The translations under genes and the position numbers were made by a program. Below the pieces are notes generated by a model, which was not told the origin of the DNA, did no database searches, and saw only the letters and a program-made list of their open reading frames with translations. Positions 8,715 through 16,952 of a stretch of DNA of 64,000 nt are shown here, piece after piece. Positions within the stretch are counted from its first letter, which is position 1; each line of letters opens with the position of its first letter. The stretch spans positions 5,778,001 to 5,842,000 of the forward strand of contig NZ_JADPZX010000001.1 in NCBI RefSeq assembly GCF_015712165.1, given 5' to 3'. This DNA comes from Streptomyces spinoverrucosus. GTDB taxonomy: Bacteria; Actinomycetota; Actinomycetes; Streptomycetales; Streptomycetaceae.

Positions 8715-10129
8715 AGGACGTCATCGCCCTCACGAAGAAGATGCCCGACCCGCTGAGCGTGCTCGCGGGCCTGCTCTCCGGCGGCCCCGACAAGCTGGTG
8801 GGCGCCGAGGGCGACGGAGCCGTGGTGCGGCTGTGCGACGAACAGGGCCGCCCCCTCGTCTCCGTCGAGGCACCCCTGCTCGTGCAGGTCCGGGGCGAGG
8901 CCCAGCGGCTGCTGGGGGCGCGCGAGCCGGAGACGCCGTACTGGTGGACCGAGGCCCGCGCGACCACCGGCGTGCAGGAGGCCGAGGAACTCGCCGGCAC
9001 GTTCGCCGCCCGGCTGGCCACCCTCGTCGGCGGCACCGCCTGGCCGCGCGAGGCGGCCCGGTCGATGGCCGTGGTCAAGACGGACGGCGTCAGCGCCGTA
9101 CCGGCCCAGGCCGCCGCCCAGCCCGCCGTCGACGTCCTCACCGACAAGGTCGCCGTCGTCATCCAGGACCGCCCGGTCGTGTCGATGACCGCGTGGCTCG
9201 CGGACGCCTTCCGCGCCGCCGCCGAGGGCGGCCGCGGCCTGCAGATCGTCACCCCCGCCGGCACCCGCATGTCCCCGGCCGTCCGAGGCGCCCTGCCGGG
9301 CTGGCCCTCGCGCTGGGTGGTGCAGGACGAGCGGGACGGCTACTACGACGGCCTGTCCGGGGCCGTGCTGCGCTGGGACAACGGCCTCTTCGTGACCGTC
9401 GAGTCCCCGGAGGCGACCCCCGAGGACCCGCGCACGCCGGTCGCTCGCACGTTCGGCGAGGACATCGCCGACACCGGCGAACGCCAGCTCGCGATCTCCT
9501 TCCGCACCGTCCACCCGGCCGACGACCGCCTCGTGCTCGGCGGCGCCGTGGAAGCCGTGTGGCGGGAGATCACCGGGGAGCCGCCGTCCGGCTGGGGCAC
9601 CGAGGAGCCCGCCAACCTGCCCTGGTCGCTGCGGCAGCTCACCGACGTGGCCCACGAGCGGAGCCCCCAGCCGACCTGGCTGGTCGTCGTCGGCACGCCC
9701 GAGCGCCCGGGACTGGCGACGGTGCGCATCACCCGGACCAAGGCCGGCGTGGAGGAGGACGTCACGATGGCGTTCGGCTACGGCCCCGGCGAGGAGGTGC
9801 CGTCCGACGCCGTGCCCGCCGCGGCGGAGGCCCTGGCCACCAAGCACGACCTGCAGTCCATGCTGGTCCAGATCCGCCGGGCCCGCCGCGACCTGTCCGT
9901 ACCGCCCCGCTTCGAGGGCCCGGGCGTGCCCTACGCCTTCGTACTGGGCGCCGAAGAGGTCCGCACCATGCCCGGCGACCGCGCCCGCCGCACCCCGCTC
10001 TCCGAGCCCCCACGAGAACTGGGCCCGAAGACCCGCCCAGCCCTGTACTACCCACTGCCGGGCGACCCGTCCGACCTGTCGGGCTGGCAGGACTTCGAGC
10101 GCCTGATGAGGCACCTCAAGGGCAGCTGA
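8708..10129 (+). CDS. DUF6177-type protein associated with type VII secretion
   Basis: 473 residues, mostly soluble, with no signal peptide and no clear membrane helix. The text (MTKDVIALTKKMPDPLSVLAG..., then a region about 130-280 with VQDRPVVSMTAWLADAFR and GLQIVTPAGTRMSPAVRG) is what I associate with DUF6177 proteins encoded beside Streptomyces ESX loci. No catalytic motif is recognised. It follows eccC after 43 bases containing a duplicated junction, so it is probably co-transcribed and perhaps translationally coupled. It may be a cytosolic partner of EccC, which is inference from position only. The gene ends just before a copy of a dispersed intergenic repeat. Confidence 0.72.
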   Translation: MTKDVIALTKKMPDPLSVLAGLLSGGPDKLVGAEGDGAVVRLCDEQGRPLVSVEAPLLVQVRGEAQRLLGAREPETPYWWTEARATTGVQEAEELAGTFAARLATLVGGTAWPREAARSMAVVKTDGVSAVPAQAAAQPAVDVLTDKVAVVIQDRPVVSMTAWLADAFRAAAEGGRGLQIVTPAGTRMSPAVRGALPGWPSRWVVQDERDGYYDGLSGAVLRWDNGLFVTVESPEATPEDPRTPVARTFGEDIADTGERQLAISFRTVHPADDRLVLGGAVEAVWREITGEPPSGWGTEEPANLPWSLRQLTDVAHERSPQPTWLVVVGTPERPGLATVRITRTKAGVEEDVTMAFGYGPGEEVPSDAVPAAAEALATKHDLQSMLVQIRRARRDLSVPPRFEGPGVPYAFVLGAEEVRTMPGDRARRTPLSEPPRELGPKTRPALYYPLPGDPSDLSGWQDFERLMRHLKGS

Positions 10130-10135
10130 CCCAAA

Positions 10136-10180
10136 AGGGGCGCGGGGAACTGCGCGAGAACCACAAACTGCCCGCACTCG
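10136..10180. repeat. Dispersed intergenic repeat, copy 1
   Basis: AGGGGCGCGGGGAACTGCGC followed by GA-rich spacer, CCACAAAC and a CCGCA-type end. The same core recurs at 13803-13850 and 20758-20803, each time just downstream of a gene end, with conservation extending over about 45 bases including a CCACAAAC/CCACGAC box. It looks like one of the short non-coding interspersed repeats of Streptomyces chromosomes. Confidence 0.6.
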
Positions 10181-10215
10181 CCCGTGAGCAATTCGTGGCA
10201 CTCCAGTAGGCGAAC

Positions 10216-11271
10216 TCAGCCCACCGGAACCTCTTCGCGCTCCCGCGCCTCCCGCACCGCATCCTCCCGAAACGCCCAAGCCACCCTCGGCTCCATCACA
10301 CCCCGGAACACCCGCCGCACCGGCGCCGTGCACAACAGCGTGACAGCGACAGCCGCGAGCACGCTCACGAGGATCTGCCCGGCCGGCCGGTGCAGCCAGT
10401 CCTGGTCGAACCACCCCCGGTAGTCCCCGGCCTTCACCAGGAACCCGTGCAGCAGATAGCCGTACAGCGTCCCCGCGCCCAGCGCCGTGAACCACATGTG
10501 CCGCCCCGGCACCCAGGCGAAGAAGCACGCGGTCAGCAGCAGCGAGCAGCCGAACATCGCGAGCACCATCACCGGCCCGGACCACCAGGGCGCGCCCAGC
10601 TGCTGCGCGGCGTCCCGGTGGAAGAACCACGCGGTGTCCATCCGCGGCACCGCCCACCAGCCGACCACCAGCGCGGCCGCGAACACCGGCACCGCCAGGA
10701 TCCGCACCGACCGCGTGCGCACCATCTGGAAGTGCTCGGGTTTCATGCACAGGCCCAGCACGAAGTACGGCAGGAACTGCAGCACCCGCTGCAGGTCCAG
10801 GTCGTCCCCGATCTGCGGGGAGACGGACGCCAGCATGGCGACGCCGAGCGCGACGGGCAGCGGCCAACGCACGAGTTTCCAGACAGGGGTGGTGAGCCGC
10901 CAGATGAACAGCGCGCACAGGAACCAGGTCAGATACCAGGGGTCCAGCAGACTGATCTCCTGGCCGGGGTCGTCGGCGACGACACGCTTGAAGAGCGGAT
11001 AGGCGGTCTCGAAGACGATGTACGGCACCGCCACGCCGGTGATCAGTCTTTTCAGGCGGTCGGGGCGCATGTCGAAACTGCGCGAGAAATAGCCGGAGAT
11101 GATGATGAACGCCGGCATGTGGAACGCGTACACAACGCGGTACACGCCCTCCAGGATCCGGCTGTCCCCCTTCAACGGCTCCCATGCGTGAGCCACCGCC
11201 ACCAGGACGATCGCCAGGTACTTGGCGTTGTCGAAGAAGGCATCGCGCTGCTTGACCTGTGCCTGAAACAT
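10216..11271 (-). CDS. Membrane acyltransferase, acyltransferase-3 family
   Basis: 351 residues with about ten hydrophobic segments. The N-terminal FFDNAKYLAIVLVAVAHAWEPL carries the conserved histidine that begins acyltransferase-3 proteins, and YAFHMPAFIIISGYFSR is the second family hallmark. Such enzymes move acetyl or other acyl groups onto membrane-exposed sugars, polymers or lipids; the substrate is unknown here. The start was set at the ATG read from 11271, preceded by TAGGGTGCCTCAG; an upstream in-frame ATG at 11322 has no ribosome binding site. The gene is antisense to its neighbours and probably a separate unit. The product could modify wall glycans, but nothing in the sequence ties it to the secretion genes. 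Confidence 0.82.
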   Translation of the reverse strand: MFQAQVKQRDAFFDNAKYLAIVLVAVAHAWEPLKGDSRILEGVYRVVYAFHMPAFIIISGYFSRSFDMRPDRLKRLITGVAVPYIVFETAYPLFKRVVADDPGQEISLLDPWYLTWFLCALFIWRLTTPVWKLVRWPLPVALGVAMLASVSPQIGDDLDLQRVLQFLPYFVLGLCMKPEHFQMVRTRSVRILAVPVFAAALVVGWWAVPRMDTAWFFHRDAAQQLGAPWWSGPVMVLAMFGCSLLLTACFFAWVPGRHMWFTALGAGTLYGYLLHGFLVKAGDYRGWFDQDWLHRPAGQILVSVLAAVAVTLLCTAPVRRVFRGVMEPRVAWAFREDAVREAREREEVPVG

Positions 11272-11596
11272 CTGAGGCACCCTAGCCGCGGCCGCGGGCC
11301 GCCGTAAAACCCTCCAGGTCATTCCGGATTCAGCTGTCAGTCACTTCTCTTTTGGCTCACAGTCATCACAACGCGGGCGTGGATATTCACGATTGCCCCA
11401 TTTCCTGGATTTCCGTGGCGTGCGCGGTGGGCGCGCGGGGCGTGGCCGAACGTGCCGGGGTGCGGCGCGGGTGTGGTCGGCGTTACGTCACGCGCCGCAT
11501 ACGGCAGGCCTGTTGGTGGCACGATGGTTCTGGCGGGGGTGCGCGGGCTCGTGTCCCCCGGCCGGGAGAGCGGACCGACCGAGGGTGTGATCAGTT
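11272..11596. other. Gene-free divergent intergenic region
   Basis: 325 bases separate the minus-strand acyltransferase from the plus-strand 64-residue gene, so promoters for both must lie here. The part near 11340-11410 is the least GC-rich. I see no convincing -35/-10 pair, RNA gene or coding sequence. Confidence 0.5.
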
Positions 11597-11791
11597 GTGG
11601 CCATTTCACTGTCTGTGGTGCTGCTGTTGGCGATCATCCTGGTGGTGATGATGCGAGGGGGCTCGATCAAGGCGGGTCCCGCCATCGTGGCGATGCTCTT
11701 CGGTTTCTTCCTCGCCTCGACCGGCATGGCCCCGTCGATCAACCGCTTTCTCAACTCGATAGCGGAAACGATCAACTCGATCAGCTTCTGA
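11597..11791 (+). CDS. Small membrane protein of 64 residues
   Basis: Starts at GTG 11597, 11 bases after GAGGG. Residues 1-19 (AISLSVVLLLAIILVVMM) and about 27-47 (AGPAIVAMLFGFFLASTGM) are membrane helices separated by RGGSIK. The C-terminus (APSINRFLNSIAETINSISF) looks like an amphipathic helix. Conserved small membrane proteins of this form are common in Streptomyces near tRNA genes; function is unknown. It ends 30 bases before a strong bidirectional terminator and is probably monocistronic. Confidence 0.7.
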   Translation: MAISLSVVLLLAIILVVMMRGGSIKAGPAIVAMLFGFFLASTGMAPSINRFLNSIAETINSISF

Positions 11792-11820
11792 CGGCCCCGG
11801 GGTCCGCCCCCGAAACGCCG

Positions 11821-11860
11821 CAGGGCCCGCACAGGAGGGCGAACCTCCTGCCGGGCCCTG
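11821..11860. terminator. Bidirectional terminator hairpin between small membrane gene and tRNA-Gly
   Basis: CAGGGCCCG pairs with CGGGCCCTG, with an inner AGGAGG/CCTCCT stem around a short loop. It lies between two convergent units, the plus-strand small gene and the minus-strand tRNA-Gly. Confidence 0.75.
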
Positions 11861-11869
11861 GGCCGACAG

Positions 11870-11940
11870 AGCGGGCGACGGGAATCGAACCCGCGTAGCT
11901 AGTTTGGAAGACTAGGGCTCTACCATTGAGCTACGCCCGC
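11870..11940 (-). tRNA. tRNA-Gly (anticodon UCC)
   Basis: The minus-strand reading folds as a full cloverleaf: acceptor GCGGGCG/CGCCCGC, D arm GCTC.AATGGTA.GAGC, anticodon arm with loop CUUCCAA (anticodon UCC), and T arm with GGTTCGATTCC. The discriminator base is U, as usual for bacterial tRNA-Gly. CCA is not encoded. A TACGAT -10-like element on the minus strand (11982-11987) lies about 40 bases upstream, and the terminator at 11821-11860 is downstream. Confidence 0.97.
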
Positions 11941-12116
11941 ACAGGGTGCGCCGCAGGTCAGTCGCCCGCGGCACTGCAGGCATCGTAGCGGGTCGGCCCC
12001 CCTCACCGCACACCCCGTTTTCCGCCCGGGCGCCGGCATCGCACGAGATCGCACCTCCCTCGGGAAATGCGGCAGCCCCGCTGCCTGCGGGCATGTACCC
12101 TACGTGTCGCACCAGA

Positions 12117-12190
12117 CGGGGTGTGGCGCAGCTTGGTAGCGCGTCCGCTTTGGGAGCGGAAGGCCGTGGGTTCAAATCCCGCCACCCCGA
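12117..12190 (+). tRNA. tRNA-Pro (anticodon UGG)
   Basis: Acceptor CGGGGTG/CACCCCG with discriminator A, D arm GCGCAGCTTGGTAGCGC, anticodon stem TCCGC/GCGGA with loop TTTGGGA (anticodon UGG), and T arm GTGGGTTCAAATCCCGC. CCA is not encoded. The C1-G72 pair and length fit tRNA-Pro. A TACCCT -10-like element lies at 12096-12101. It is divergent from tRNA-Gly and just upstream of the tig promoter. Confidence 0.97.
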
Positions 12191-12199
12191 CCACTCACC

Positions 12200-12224
12200 C
12201 GATCACCACGCGTGATCGCCTTTT
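12200..12224 (+). terminator. Terminator of tRNA-Pro
   Basis: CGATCAC pairs with GTGATCG around a 5-base loop and is followed by CCTTTT. It ends as the tig promoter begins. Confidence 0.7.
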
Positions 12225-12251
12225 GGGCCGTGTACCCGCTGCCGTTACTAT
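12223..12251 (+). promoter_or_regulatory. Vegetative-type promoter of tig
   Basis: TTGGGC (12223-12228) and TACTAT (12246-12251) are separated by 17 bases, the HrdB-type arrangement. The predicted leader to the GTG start is about 105 bases. The -35 overlaps the T tract of the tRNA-Pro terminator. Confidence 0.6.
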
Positions 12252-12362
12252 GCAAGCTGCACGCCCGTGTGCCTCATCACTGAAGTCCTCCGGGCGGCCA
12301 CATCCGCCGGGCCCGTCGGGTCCCGGCAGAACCCGAGAAGTCAGCCACAAGGAGACCGAACC

Positions 12363-13733
12363 GTGAAGAGCGCCGTGGAGAACCTGAACCCGACCCGGGT
12401 TCGGCTCACTGTCGAGGTGCCCTTCGAGGAGCTCAAGGACAGCCTCGACGCGGCGTACAAGAAGATCAACCAGCAGGTCACGGTGAAGGGCTTCCGCAAG
12501 GGCAAGATCCCCGCCCGGGTCATCGACCAGCGGTTCGGTCGTGGCGCCGTGCTGGAGGAGGCCGTCAACGACGCGCTGCCGAAGTTCTACACCGAGGCGG
12601 TCAACGAGGCCGAGCTCTCCGTCCTGGGCCAGCCCGAGGTCGACATCACCGAGCTGAAGGACGGCGAGACGCTGAACTTCACCGCCGAGGTCGACATCCG
12701 CCCGGCCATCGAGATCCCGGACTACTCCGGCATCGAGGTCGAGGTCGACGCCGTCGAGGTCACCGACGAGGACATCGAGAAGTCGGTCGAGCAGCTCCGC
12801 GAGCGCTTCGCGTCCACCTCCCCGGTGGAGCGCGCCGCCGAGGACGGCGACGTCGTCACGATCGACCTGGAGGCCAAGGTCGACGGCGAGGTCCTCGAGG
12901 ACGGCATCGCCAGCGGTGTCTCCTACACGATCGGCTCCGGCGAGCTGCTGGACGGCATCGACGACGCCGTCAAGGGCCTGTCGGCCGACGAGGAGGCCAC
13001 CTTCACCTCCGAGCTCAAGGGCGGCTCCGCGGCCGGCCGTGAGGCCGAGGTCACCGTCAAGGTCACCCAGGTCGCCACGCGCGAACTGCCCGAGCTGGAC
13101 GACGAGTTCGCGCAGCTCGCCTCCGAGTTCGACACGCTGGACGAGCTGAAGGCCGACAGCCGCAAGCGCCTGGAGAACATGAAGCAGTTCGACCAGGCCA
13201 CGCAGGCCCAGGAGCGCGTCCTGGAGAAGCTGCTGGAGCTCGTCGAGGTGCCCGTCCCCGAGAAGCTCCTCGAGGACGAGATCAACACCCGCAAGCACAA
13301 CCTGGAGCACCACCAGCTCGGCCAGATGGGTCTGACCCTCGACAAGTACCTGGAGATCCAGGGCAAGACCGCCGAGGAGTTCGAGACCGAGACCCGCGAG
13401 GCGGCGGTCAAGGGCATCAAGACCCAGTTCGTCCTCGACGAGCTGGTCAAGCAGGAGAAGCTCAACGTCAACCAGGACGAGCTCACCGAGCACCTGATGC
13501 GACGCGCGGCCTCCTCCGGCATGTCCCCCGACCAGTTCGCCCAGGCCGTCGTCGAGCAGGGCCAGGTCCCGCTCCTGGTCGGCGAGGTCGCCCGCGGCAA
13601 GGCCCTCGCGGTCGTCGTCGAGGCCGCCACGGTCAAGGACACCAACGGCGAGATCGTCGACCTGGACGAGGAGGACGAGACCGAGGAGTCCGCCGAGGTC
13701 ACCGAGGGTGACAAGACGGACGACGAGGCGTAA
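12363..13733 (+). CDS. tig: Trigger factor, ribosome-bound chaperone
   Basis: 456 residues. The N-terminal ribosome-binding domain begins [24 protein letters not shown] and contains the signature GFRKGKIP (about residues 43-50) that docks on ribosomal protein L23. A PPIase/FKBP-like domain spans about 150-245 ([18 protein letters not shown]...), and the rest is the helical C-terminal cradle ending in an acidic tail ([22 protein letters not shown]). It shields nascent chains and carries proline isomerase activity. GTG 12363 has AGGAG(ACCGAACC) upstream. It is placed directly before the clpP1P2-clpX genes, the usual chaperone/protease grouping, but separated from them by a terminator. Confidence 0.97.
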   Translation: MKSAVENLNPTRVRLTVEVPFEELKDSLDAAYKKINQQVTVKGFRKGKIPARVIDQRFGRGAVLEEAVNDALPKFYTEAVNEAELSVLGQPEVDITELKDGETLNFTAEVDIRPAIEIPDYSGIEVEVDAVEVTDEDIEKSVEQLRERFASTSPVERAAEDGDVVTIDLEAKVDGEVLEDGIASGVSYTIGSGELLDGIDDAVKGLSADEEATFTSELKGGSAAGREAEVTVKVTQVATRELPELDDEFAQLASEFDTLDELKADSRKRLENMKQFDQATQAQERVLEKLLELVEVPVPEKLLEDEINTRKHNLEHHQLGQMGLTLDKYLEIQGKTAEEFETETREAAVKGIKTQFVLDELVKQEKLNVNQDELTEHLMRRAASSGMSPDQFAQAVVEQGQVPLLVGEVARGKALAVVVEAATVKDTNGEIVDLDEEDETEESAEVTEGDKTDDEA

Positions 13734-13744
13734 ACAGCCGTAAG

Positions 13745-13776
13745 AAGGGCCCCGGGACACACCCCGGGGCCCTTTG
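13745..13776 (+). terminator. Terminator of tig
   Basis: AAGGGCCCCGGG pairs with CCCGGGGCCCTT around ACACAC and is followed by T. Confidence 0.85.
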
Positions 13777-13802
13777 TCATACGGCTGGGCGTCGCGCCCT
13801 GA

Positions 13803-13850
13803 AGGGGCGCGAGGAACTGCGCGACCAGCCCCCACGACCCGCAGTCGCCG
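13803..13850. repeat. Dispersed intergenic repeat, copy 2
   Basis: AGGGGCGCGAGGAACTGCGC, then GACCAGCC, CCACGACC and CGCAGTCG. It is the same family as 10136-10180 and 20758-20803 and lies between the tig terminator and the clpP1 regulatory region. Confidence 0.6.
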
Positions 13851-13876
13851 ACGAACCGGTTCCCCCCGGCGCGCTA

Positions 13877-13934
13877 CGCCCCCGGCGAACACCCCTCAAC
13901 TCGGGATTCCCCCGGAGGGCTACCGCGTTAGGGT
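13877..13934 (+). promoter_or_regulatory. ClgR-like operator and promoter of clpP1
   Basis: CGC-N5-GCGAAC at 13877-13890 is, on the other strand, GTTCGC-N5-GCG, the motif I recall for the activator ClgR, which controls clpP1P2, lon and its own gene in Streptomyces. A TAGGGT -10 element at 13929-13934 has no good -35 partner, as expected of an activated promoter; the box would be centred about 57 bases before the start of transcription. The identification is by motif recall and position. Confidence 0.6.
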
Positions 13935-13993
13935 CCATGAATACGGCGAACGTAAGACGGCCGCGCGCCGTCGCAAGACGAGCAGGTGGATAC

Positions 13994-14611
13994 GTGACGA
14001 ATCTGATGCCCTCCGCCGCCGGCGAGCCTTCCATCGGCGGTGGCCTCGGCGACCATGTCTACAACCGGCTGCTCAACGAGCGGATCATCTTCCTCGGCCA
14101 GCCGGTCGACGACGACATCGCGAACAAGATCACCGCGCAGCTGCTGCTCCTTGCCGCCGACCCGGACAAGGACATCTACCTGTACATCAACAGCCCGGGC
14201 GGTTCGATCACGGCCGGCATGGCGATCTACGACACCATGCAGTACATCAAGAACGACGTGGTGACGATCGCCATGGGCCTCGCCGCGTCCATGGGCCAGT
14301 TCCTGCTCAGCGCCGGCACCCCGGGCAAGCGCTTCGCCCTGCCGAACGCCGAGATCCTGATCCACCAGCCCTCCGCCGGCCTGGCCGGCTCGGCCTCGGA
14401 CATCAAGATCCACGCCGAGCGGCTGCTGCACACCAAGAAGCGCATGGCCGAGCTCACGGCCCTGCACACCGGCCAGTCGGTCGAGCAGATCACCCGCGAC
14501 TCGGACCGCGACCGCTGGTTCGACGCCACGGAGGCCAAGGAGTACGGCCTCATCGACGAGGTGATCGCGACGGCCGCCGGCATGCCGGGCGGCGGCGGCA
14601 CGGGGGCCTGA
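13994..14611 (+). CDS. clpP1: ATP-dependent Clp protease proteolytic subunit ClpP1
   Basis: 205 residues from GTG 13994, which has GCAGGTGG four to nine bases upstream. An in-frame ATG at 13937 would add 19 residues but lies only two bases after the predicted -10 box. Catalytic triad: Ser99 (GLAASMGQF), His124 (ILIHQP) and Asp169 ([10 protein letters not shown]). The handle-region fold and the [11 protein letters not shown] block are typical. ClpP1 forms a mixed tetradecamer with ClpP2 and degrades substrates delivered by ClpX or ClpC. It probably forms one operon with clpP2, 79 bases downstream. Confidence 0.95.
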   Translation: MTNLMPSAAGEPSIGGGLGDHVYNRLLNERIIFLGQPVDDDIANKITAQLLLLAADPDKDIYLYINSPGGSITAGMAIYDTMQYIKNDVVTIAMGLAASMGQFLLSAGTPGKRFALPNAEILIHQPSAGLAGSASDIKIHAERLLHTKKRMAELTALHTGQSVEQITRDSDRDRWFDATEAKEYGLIDEVIATAAGMPGGGGTGA

Positions 14612-14690
14612 CGGCCGTACCGGCCCCCGCCGGGCCCGTACACCCCTCACAGCGCCCCAGCCACCGCCCCAGCCCCTTTCAGGAGATACC

Positions 14691-15398
14691 GTGAACGACT
14701 TCCCCGGCAGCGGCCTCTACGACCGTATGCGCGCCGTCCAGGACATGCAGGCCCCGCAGGCCCAGTACACCGGCCCGCAGGCCGAGTCCCGCTATGTGAT
14801 CCCGCGCTTCGTCGAGCGCACCTCCCAGGGCATCCGCGAGTACGACCCGTACGCGAAGCTCTTCGAGGAGCGCGTGATCTTCCTCGGCGTCCAGATCGAC
14901 GACGCCTCCGCCAACGACGTCATGGCGCAGCTGCTGTGCCTGGAGTCGATGGACCCCGACCGGGACATCTCGGTCTACATCAACAGCCCCGGCGGCTCCT
15001 TCACCGCGCTGACGGCGATCTACGACACGATGCAGTTCGTCAAGCCGGACATCCAGACGGTCTGCATGGGCCAGGCGGCCTCCGCCGCGGCCGTGCTGCT
15101 GGCCGCCGGCACGCCCGGCAAGCGCATGGCGCTGCCGAACGCGCGCGTGCTGATCCACCAGCCGTACAGCGAGACCGGCCGCGGTCAGGTCTCGGACCTG
15201 GAGATCGCCGCGAACGAGATCCTGCGGATGCGCTCGCAGCTGGAGGAGATGCTGGCCAAGCACTCCACCCAGTCGATCGAGAAGATCCGCGAGGACATCG
15301 AGCGCGACAAGATCCTCACCGCCGAGGACGCGCTGGAGTACGGCCTGATCGACCAGATCATCTCGACCCGCAAGATGAACAACGCGTCGGTCCGCTGA
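14691..15398 (+). CDS. clpP2: ATP-dependent Clp protease proteolytic subunit ClpP2
   Basis: 235 residues. GTG 14691 follows CAGGAGATACC. A longer N-terminal segment (about 1-50, Gln/Tyr-rich, possibly a propeptide) precedes the ClpP fold. Catalytic residues are Ser131 (GQAASAAAV), His156 (VLIHQPYS) and Asp202 (IREDIERDK). Divergence from ClpP1 around the active site (QAASAAA instead of LAASMGQ) matches the known pairing of two non-identical subunits in actinobacteria. Expression probably depends on the ClgR-type promoter before clpP1. Confidence 0.95.
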   Translation: MNDFPGSGLYDRMRAVQDMQAPQAQYTGPQAESRYVIPRFVERTSQGIREYDPYAKLFEERVIFLGVQIDDASANDVMAQLLCLESMDPDRDISVYINSPGGSFTALTAIYDTMQFVKPDIQTVCMGQAASAAAVLLAAGTPGKRMALPNARVLIHQPYSETGRGQVSDLEIAANEILRMRSQLEEMLAKHSTQSIEKIREDIERDKILTAEDALEYGLIDQIISTRKMNNASVR

Positions 15399-15540
15399 CG
15401 CGGATCGGGTAATGTACCCCGCTCCTTGGCACGGTGTGACACTGTGCGTGGCAAGGTCCACGTCAAAGTGAACCGTGCCAAGGGGGCCCGAACGGGGGGC
15501 CCGGCAAGGTACCGTCGACATAAGGCAGCACCAGGAGCCG

Positions 15541-15559
15541 CTGGACTCTTAGCGTCCAG
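15541..15559 (+). other. Hairpin in the clpX leader
   Basis: CTGGAC-TCTTAGC-GTCCAG forms a perfect 6-bp stem 30 bases before the clpX start, ahead of the ribosome binding site GAAGGGGA (15573-15580). It has no T tract, so an RNA-stability or translational role is as likely as attenuation. Confidence 0.35.
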
Positions 15560-15588
15560 GCGTCTCCCAGGCGAAGGGGAAGCACACC

Positions 15589-16875
15589 GTGGCACGCATC
15601 GGTGACGGCGGCGATCTGCTCAAGTGCTCGTTCTGCGGCAAGAGCCAGAAGCAGGTCAAGAAGCTCATCGCAGGCCCCGGTGTGTACATCTGCGACGAGT
15701 GCATCGATCTCTGCAACGAGATCATCGAGGAAGAGCTCGCGGAGACCAGCGAGGTGCGCTGGGAGGAGCTGCCCAAGCCGCGCGAGATCTACGAGTTCCT
15801 CGAGGGGTACGTGGTCGGCCAGGAGGCGGCGAAGAAGGCCCTCTCCGTCGCCGTCTACAACCACTACAAGCGCGTTCAGGCCGGTGAGAACGGCGGCGCC
15901 CAAGGCCGCGACGACGCCATCGAGTTGGCGAAGTCCAACATCCTGCTGCTGGGCCCCACGGGCTCCGGCAAGACCCTCCTGGCGCAGACCCTGGCGCGCA
16001 TGCTGAACGTCCCGTTCGCCATCGCCGACGCGACGGCGCTGACGGAGGCGGGCTACGTCGGTGAGGACGTCGAGAACATCCTGCTGAAGTTGATCCAGGC
16101 GGCCGACTACGACGTCAAGAAGGCCGAGACCGGGATCATCTACATCGACGAGATCGACAAGGTCGCGCGAAAGAGTGAAAACCCGTCCATCACACGGGAC
16201 GTGAGCGGCGAGGGCGTCCAGCAGGCCCTCCTCAAGATCCTCGAAGGGACCACGGCCTCGGTCCCGCCCCAGGGCGGCCGCAAGCACCCGCACCAGGAGT
16301 TCATCCAGATCGACACGACGAACGTGCTGTTCATCGTGGGCGGTGCCTTCGCCGGACTGGAGAAGATCATCGAGTCCCGGGCGGGCGCGAAGGGCATCGG
16401 CTTCGGCGCGACGATCCGCTCCAAGCGCGAGCTAGAGGCCAAGGACCAGTTCCAGGACGTCATGCCGGAGGACCTGGTCAAGTTCGGCATGATCCCGGAG
16501 TTCATCGGCCGCCTCCCGGTCATCACCTCCGTCCACAACCTCGACCGCGAGGCCCTGCTCCAGATCCTGGTCGAGCCGCGCAACGCCCTGGTCAAGCAGT
16601 ACCAGCGCCTCTTCGAACTCGACGGCGTGGAACTCGACTTCGAGCGCGAGGCGCTGGAAGCCATCGCCGACCAGGCCATCCTCCGCCAGACCGGCGCCCG
16701 CGGCCTGCGCGCCATCATGGAGGAGGTCCTGATGTCGGTGATGTACGAGGTGCCGTCCCGCAAGGACGTCGCCCGCGTCGTCATCACGGCGGACGTCGTC
16801 CACTCCAACGTCAACCCGACCCTCATCCCGAGGGACGCGCGGGGGCGGGGGACGGGCGAGCAGAAGTCCGCGTAA
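15589..16875 (+). CDS. clpX: ATP-dependent Clp protease ATP-binding subunit ClpX
   Basis: 428 residues. An N-terminal C4 zinc domain (Cys13, Cys16, Cys35, Cys38) is followed by an AAA+ module with Walker A GPTGSGKT (122-129), pore loop GYVGEDVE, Walker [10 protein letters not shown], a ClpP-docking IGF loop (KGIGFGA) and the sensor-2 region [11 protein letters not shown]. It unfolds tagged substrates and feeds them to ClpP. GTG 15589 follows GAAGGGGA. A 190-base gap with a hairpin separates it from clpP2, so it may have its own promoter. A strong terminator ends the unit. Confidence 0.97.
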   Translation: MARIGDGGDLLKCSFCGKSQKQVKKLIAGPGVYICDECIDLCNEIIEEELAETSEVRWEELPKPREIYEFLEGYVVGQEAAKKALSVAVYNHYKRVQAGENGGAQGRDDAIELAKSNILLLGPTGSGKTLLAQTLARMLNVPFAIADATALTEAGYVGEDVENILLKLIQAADYDVKKAETGIIYIDEIDKVARKSENPSITRDVSGEGVQQALLKILEGTTASVPPQGGRKHPHQEFIQIDTTNVLFIVGGAFAGLEKIIESRAGAKGIGFGATIRSKRELEAKDQFQDVMPEDLVKFGMIPEFIGRLPVITSVHNLDREALLQILVEPRNALVKQYQRLFELDGVELDFEREALEAIADQAILRQTGARGLRAIMEEVLMSVMYEVPSRKDVARVVITADVVHSNVNPTLIPRDARGRGTGEQKSA

Positions 16876-16892
16876 CACCTGACACCGCGTAC

Positions 16893-16930
16893 GAGAAGGG
16901 GCCCCGGTCAACCGACCGGGGCCCCTTCTC
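16893..16930. terminator. Bidirectional terminator after clpX
   Basis: GAGAAGGGGCCCCGGTC pairs perfectly with its complement around AACC. It serves clpX on the plus strand and faces the 3' end of the minus-strand gene at 16953. Confidence 0.9.
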
Positions 16931-16952
16931 GATTGCGGCGGCTGAGGCGGCG

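Noticed and set aside
10216..11271. Acyltransferase gene as a functional part of the type VII secretion block
   Set aside because: It is on the other strand, has its own intergenic region, and belongs to a family with many unrelated roles. Nothing but proximity links it.
11870..12190. tRNA-Gly and tRNA-Pro considered as integration sites of a mobile element
   Set aside because: I found no second copy of either tRNA 3' end, and no integrase, excisionase or replication gene in the window.
13937..13993. ATG 13937 as the clpP1 start
   Set aside because: It would begin two bases after the predicted -10 element and lacks a ribosome binding site, while GTG 13994 has one. It stays possible if an upstream promoter is used.
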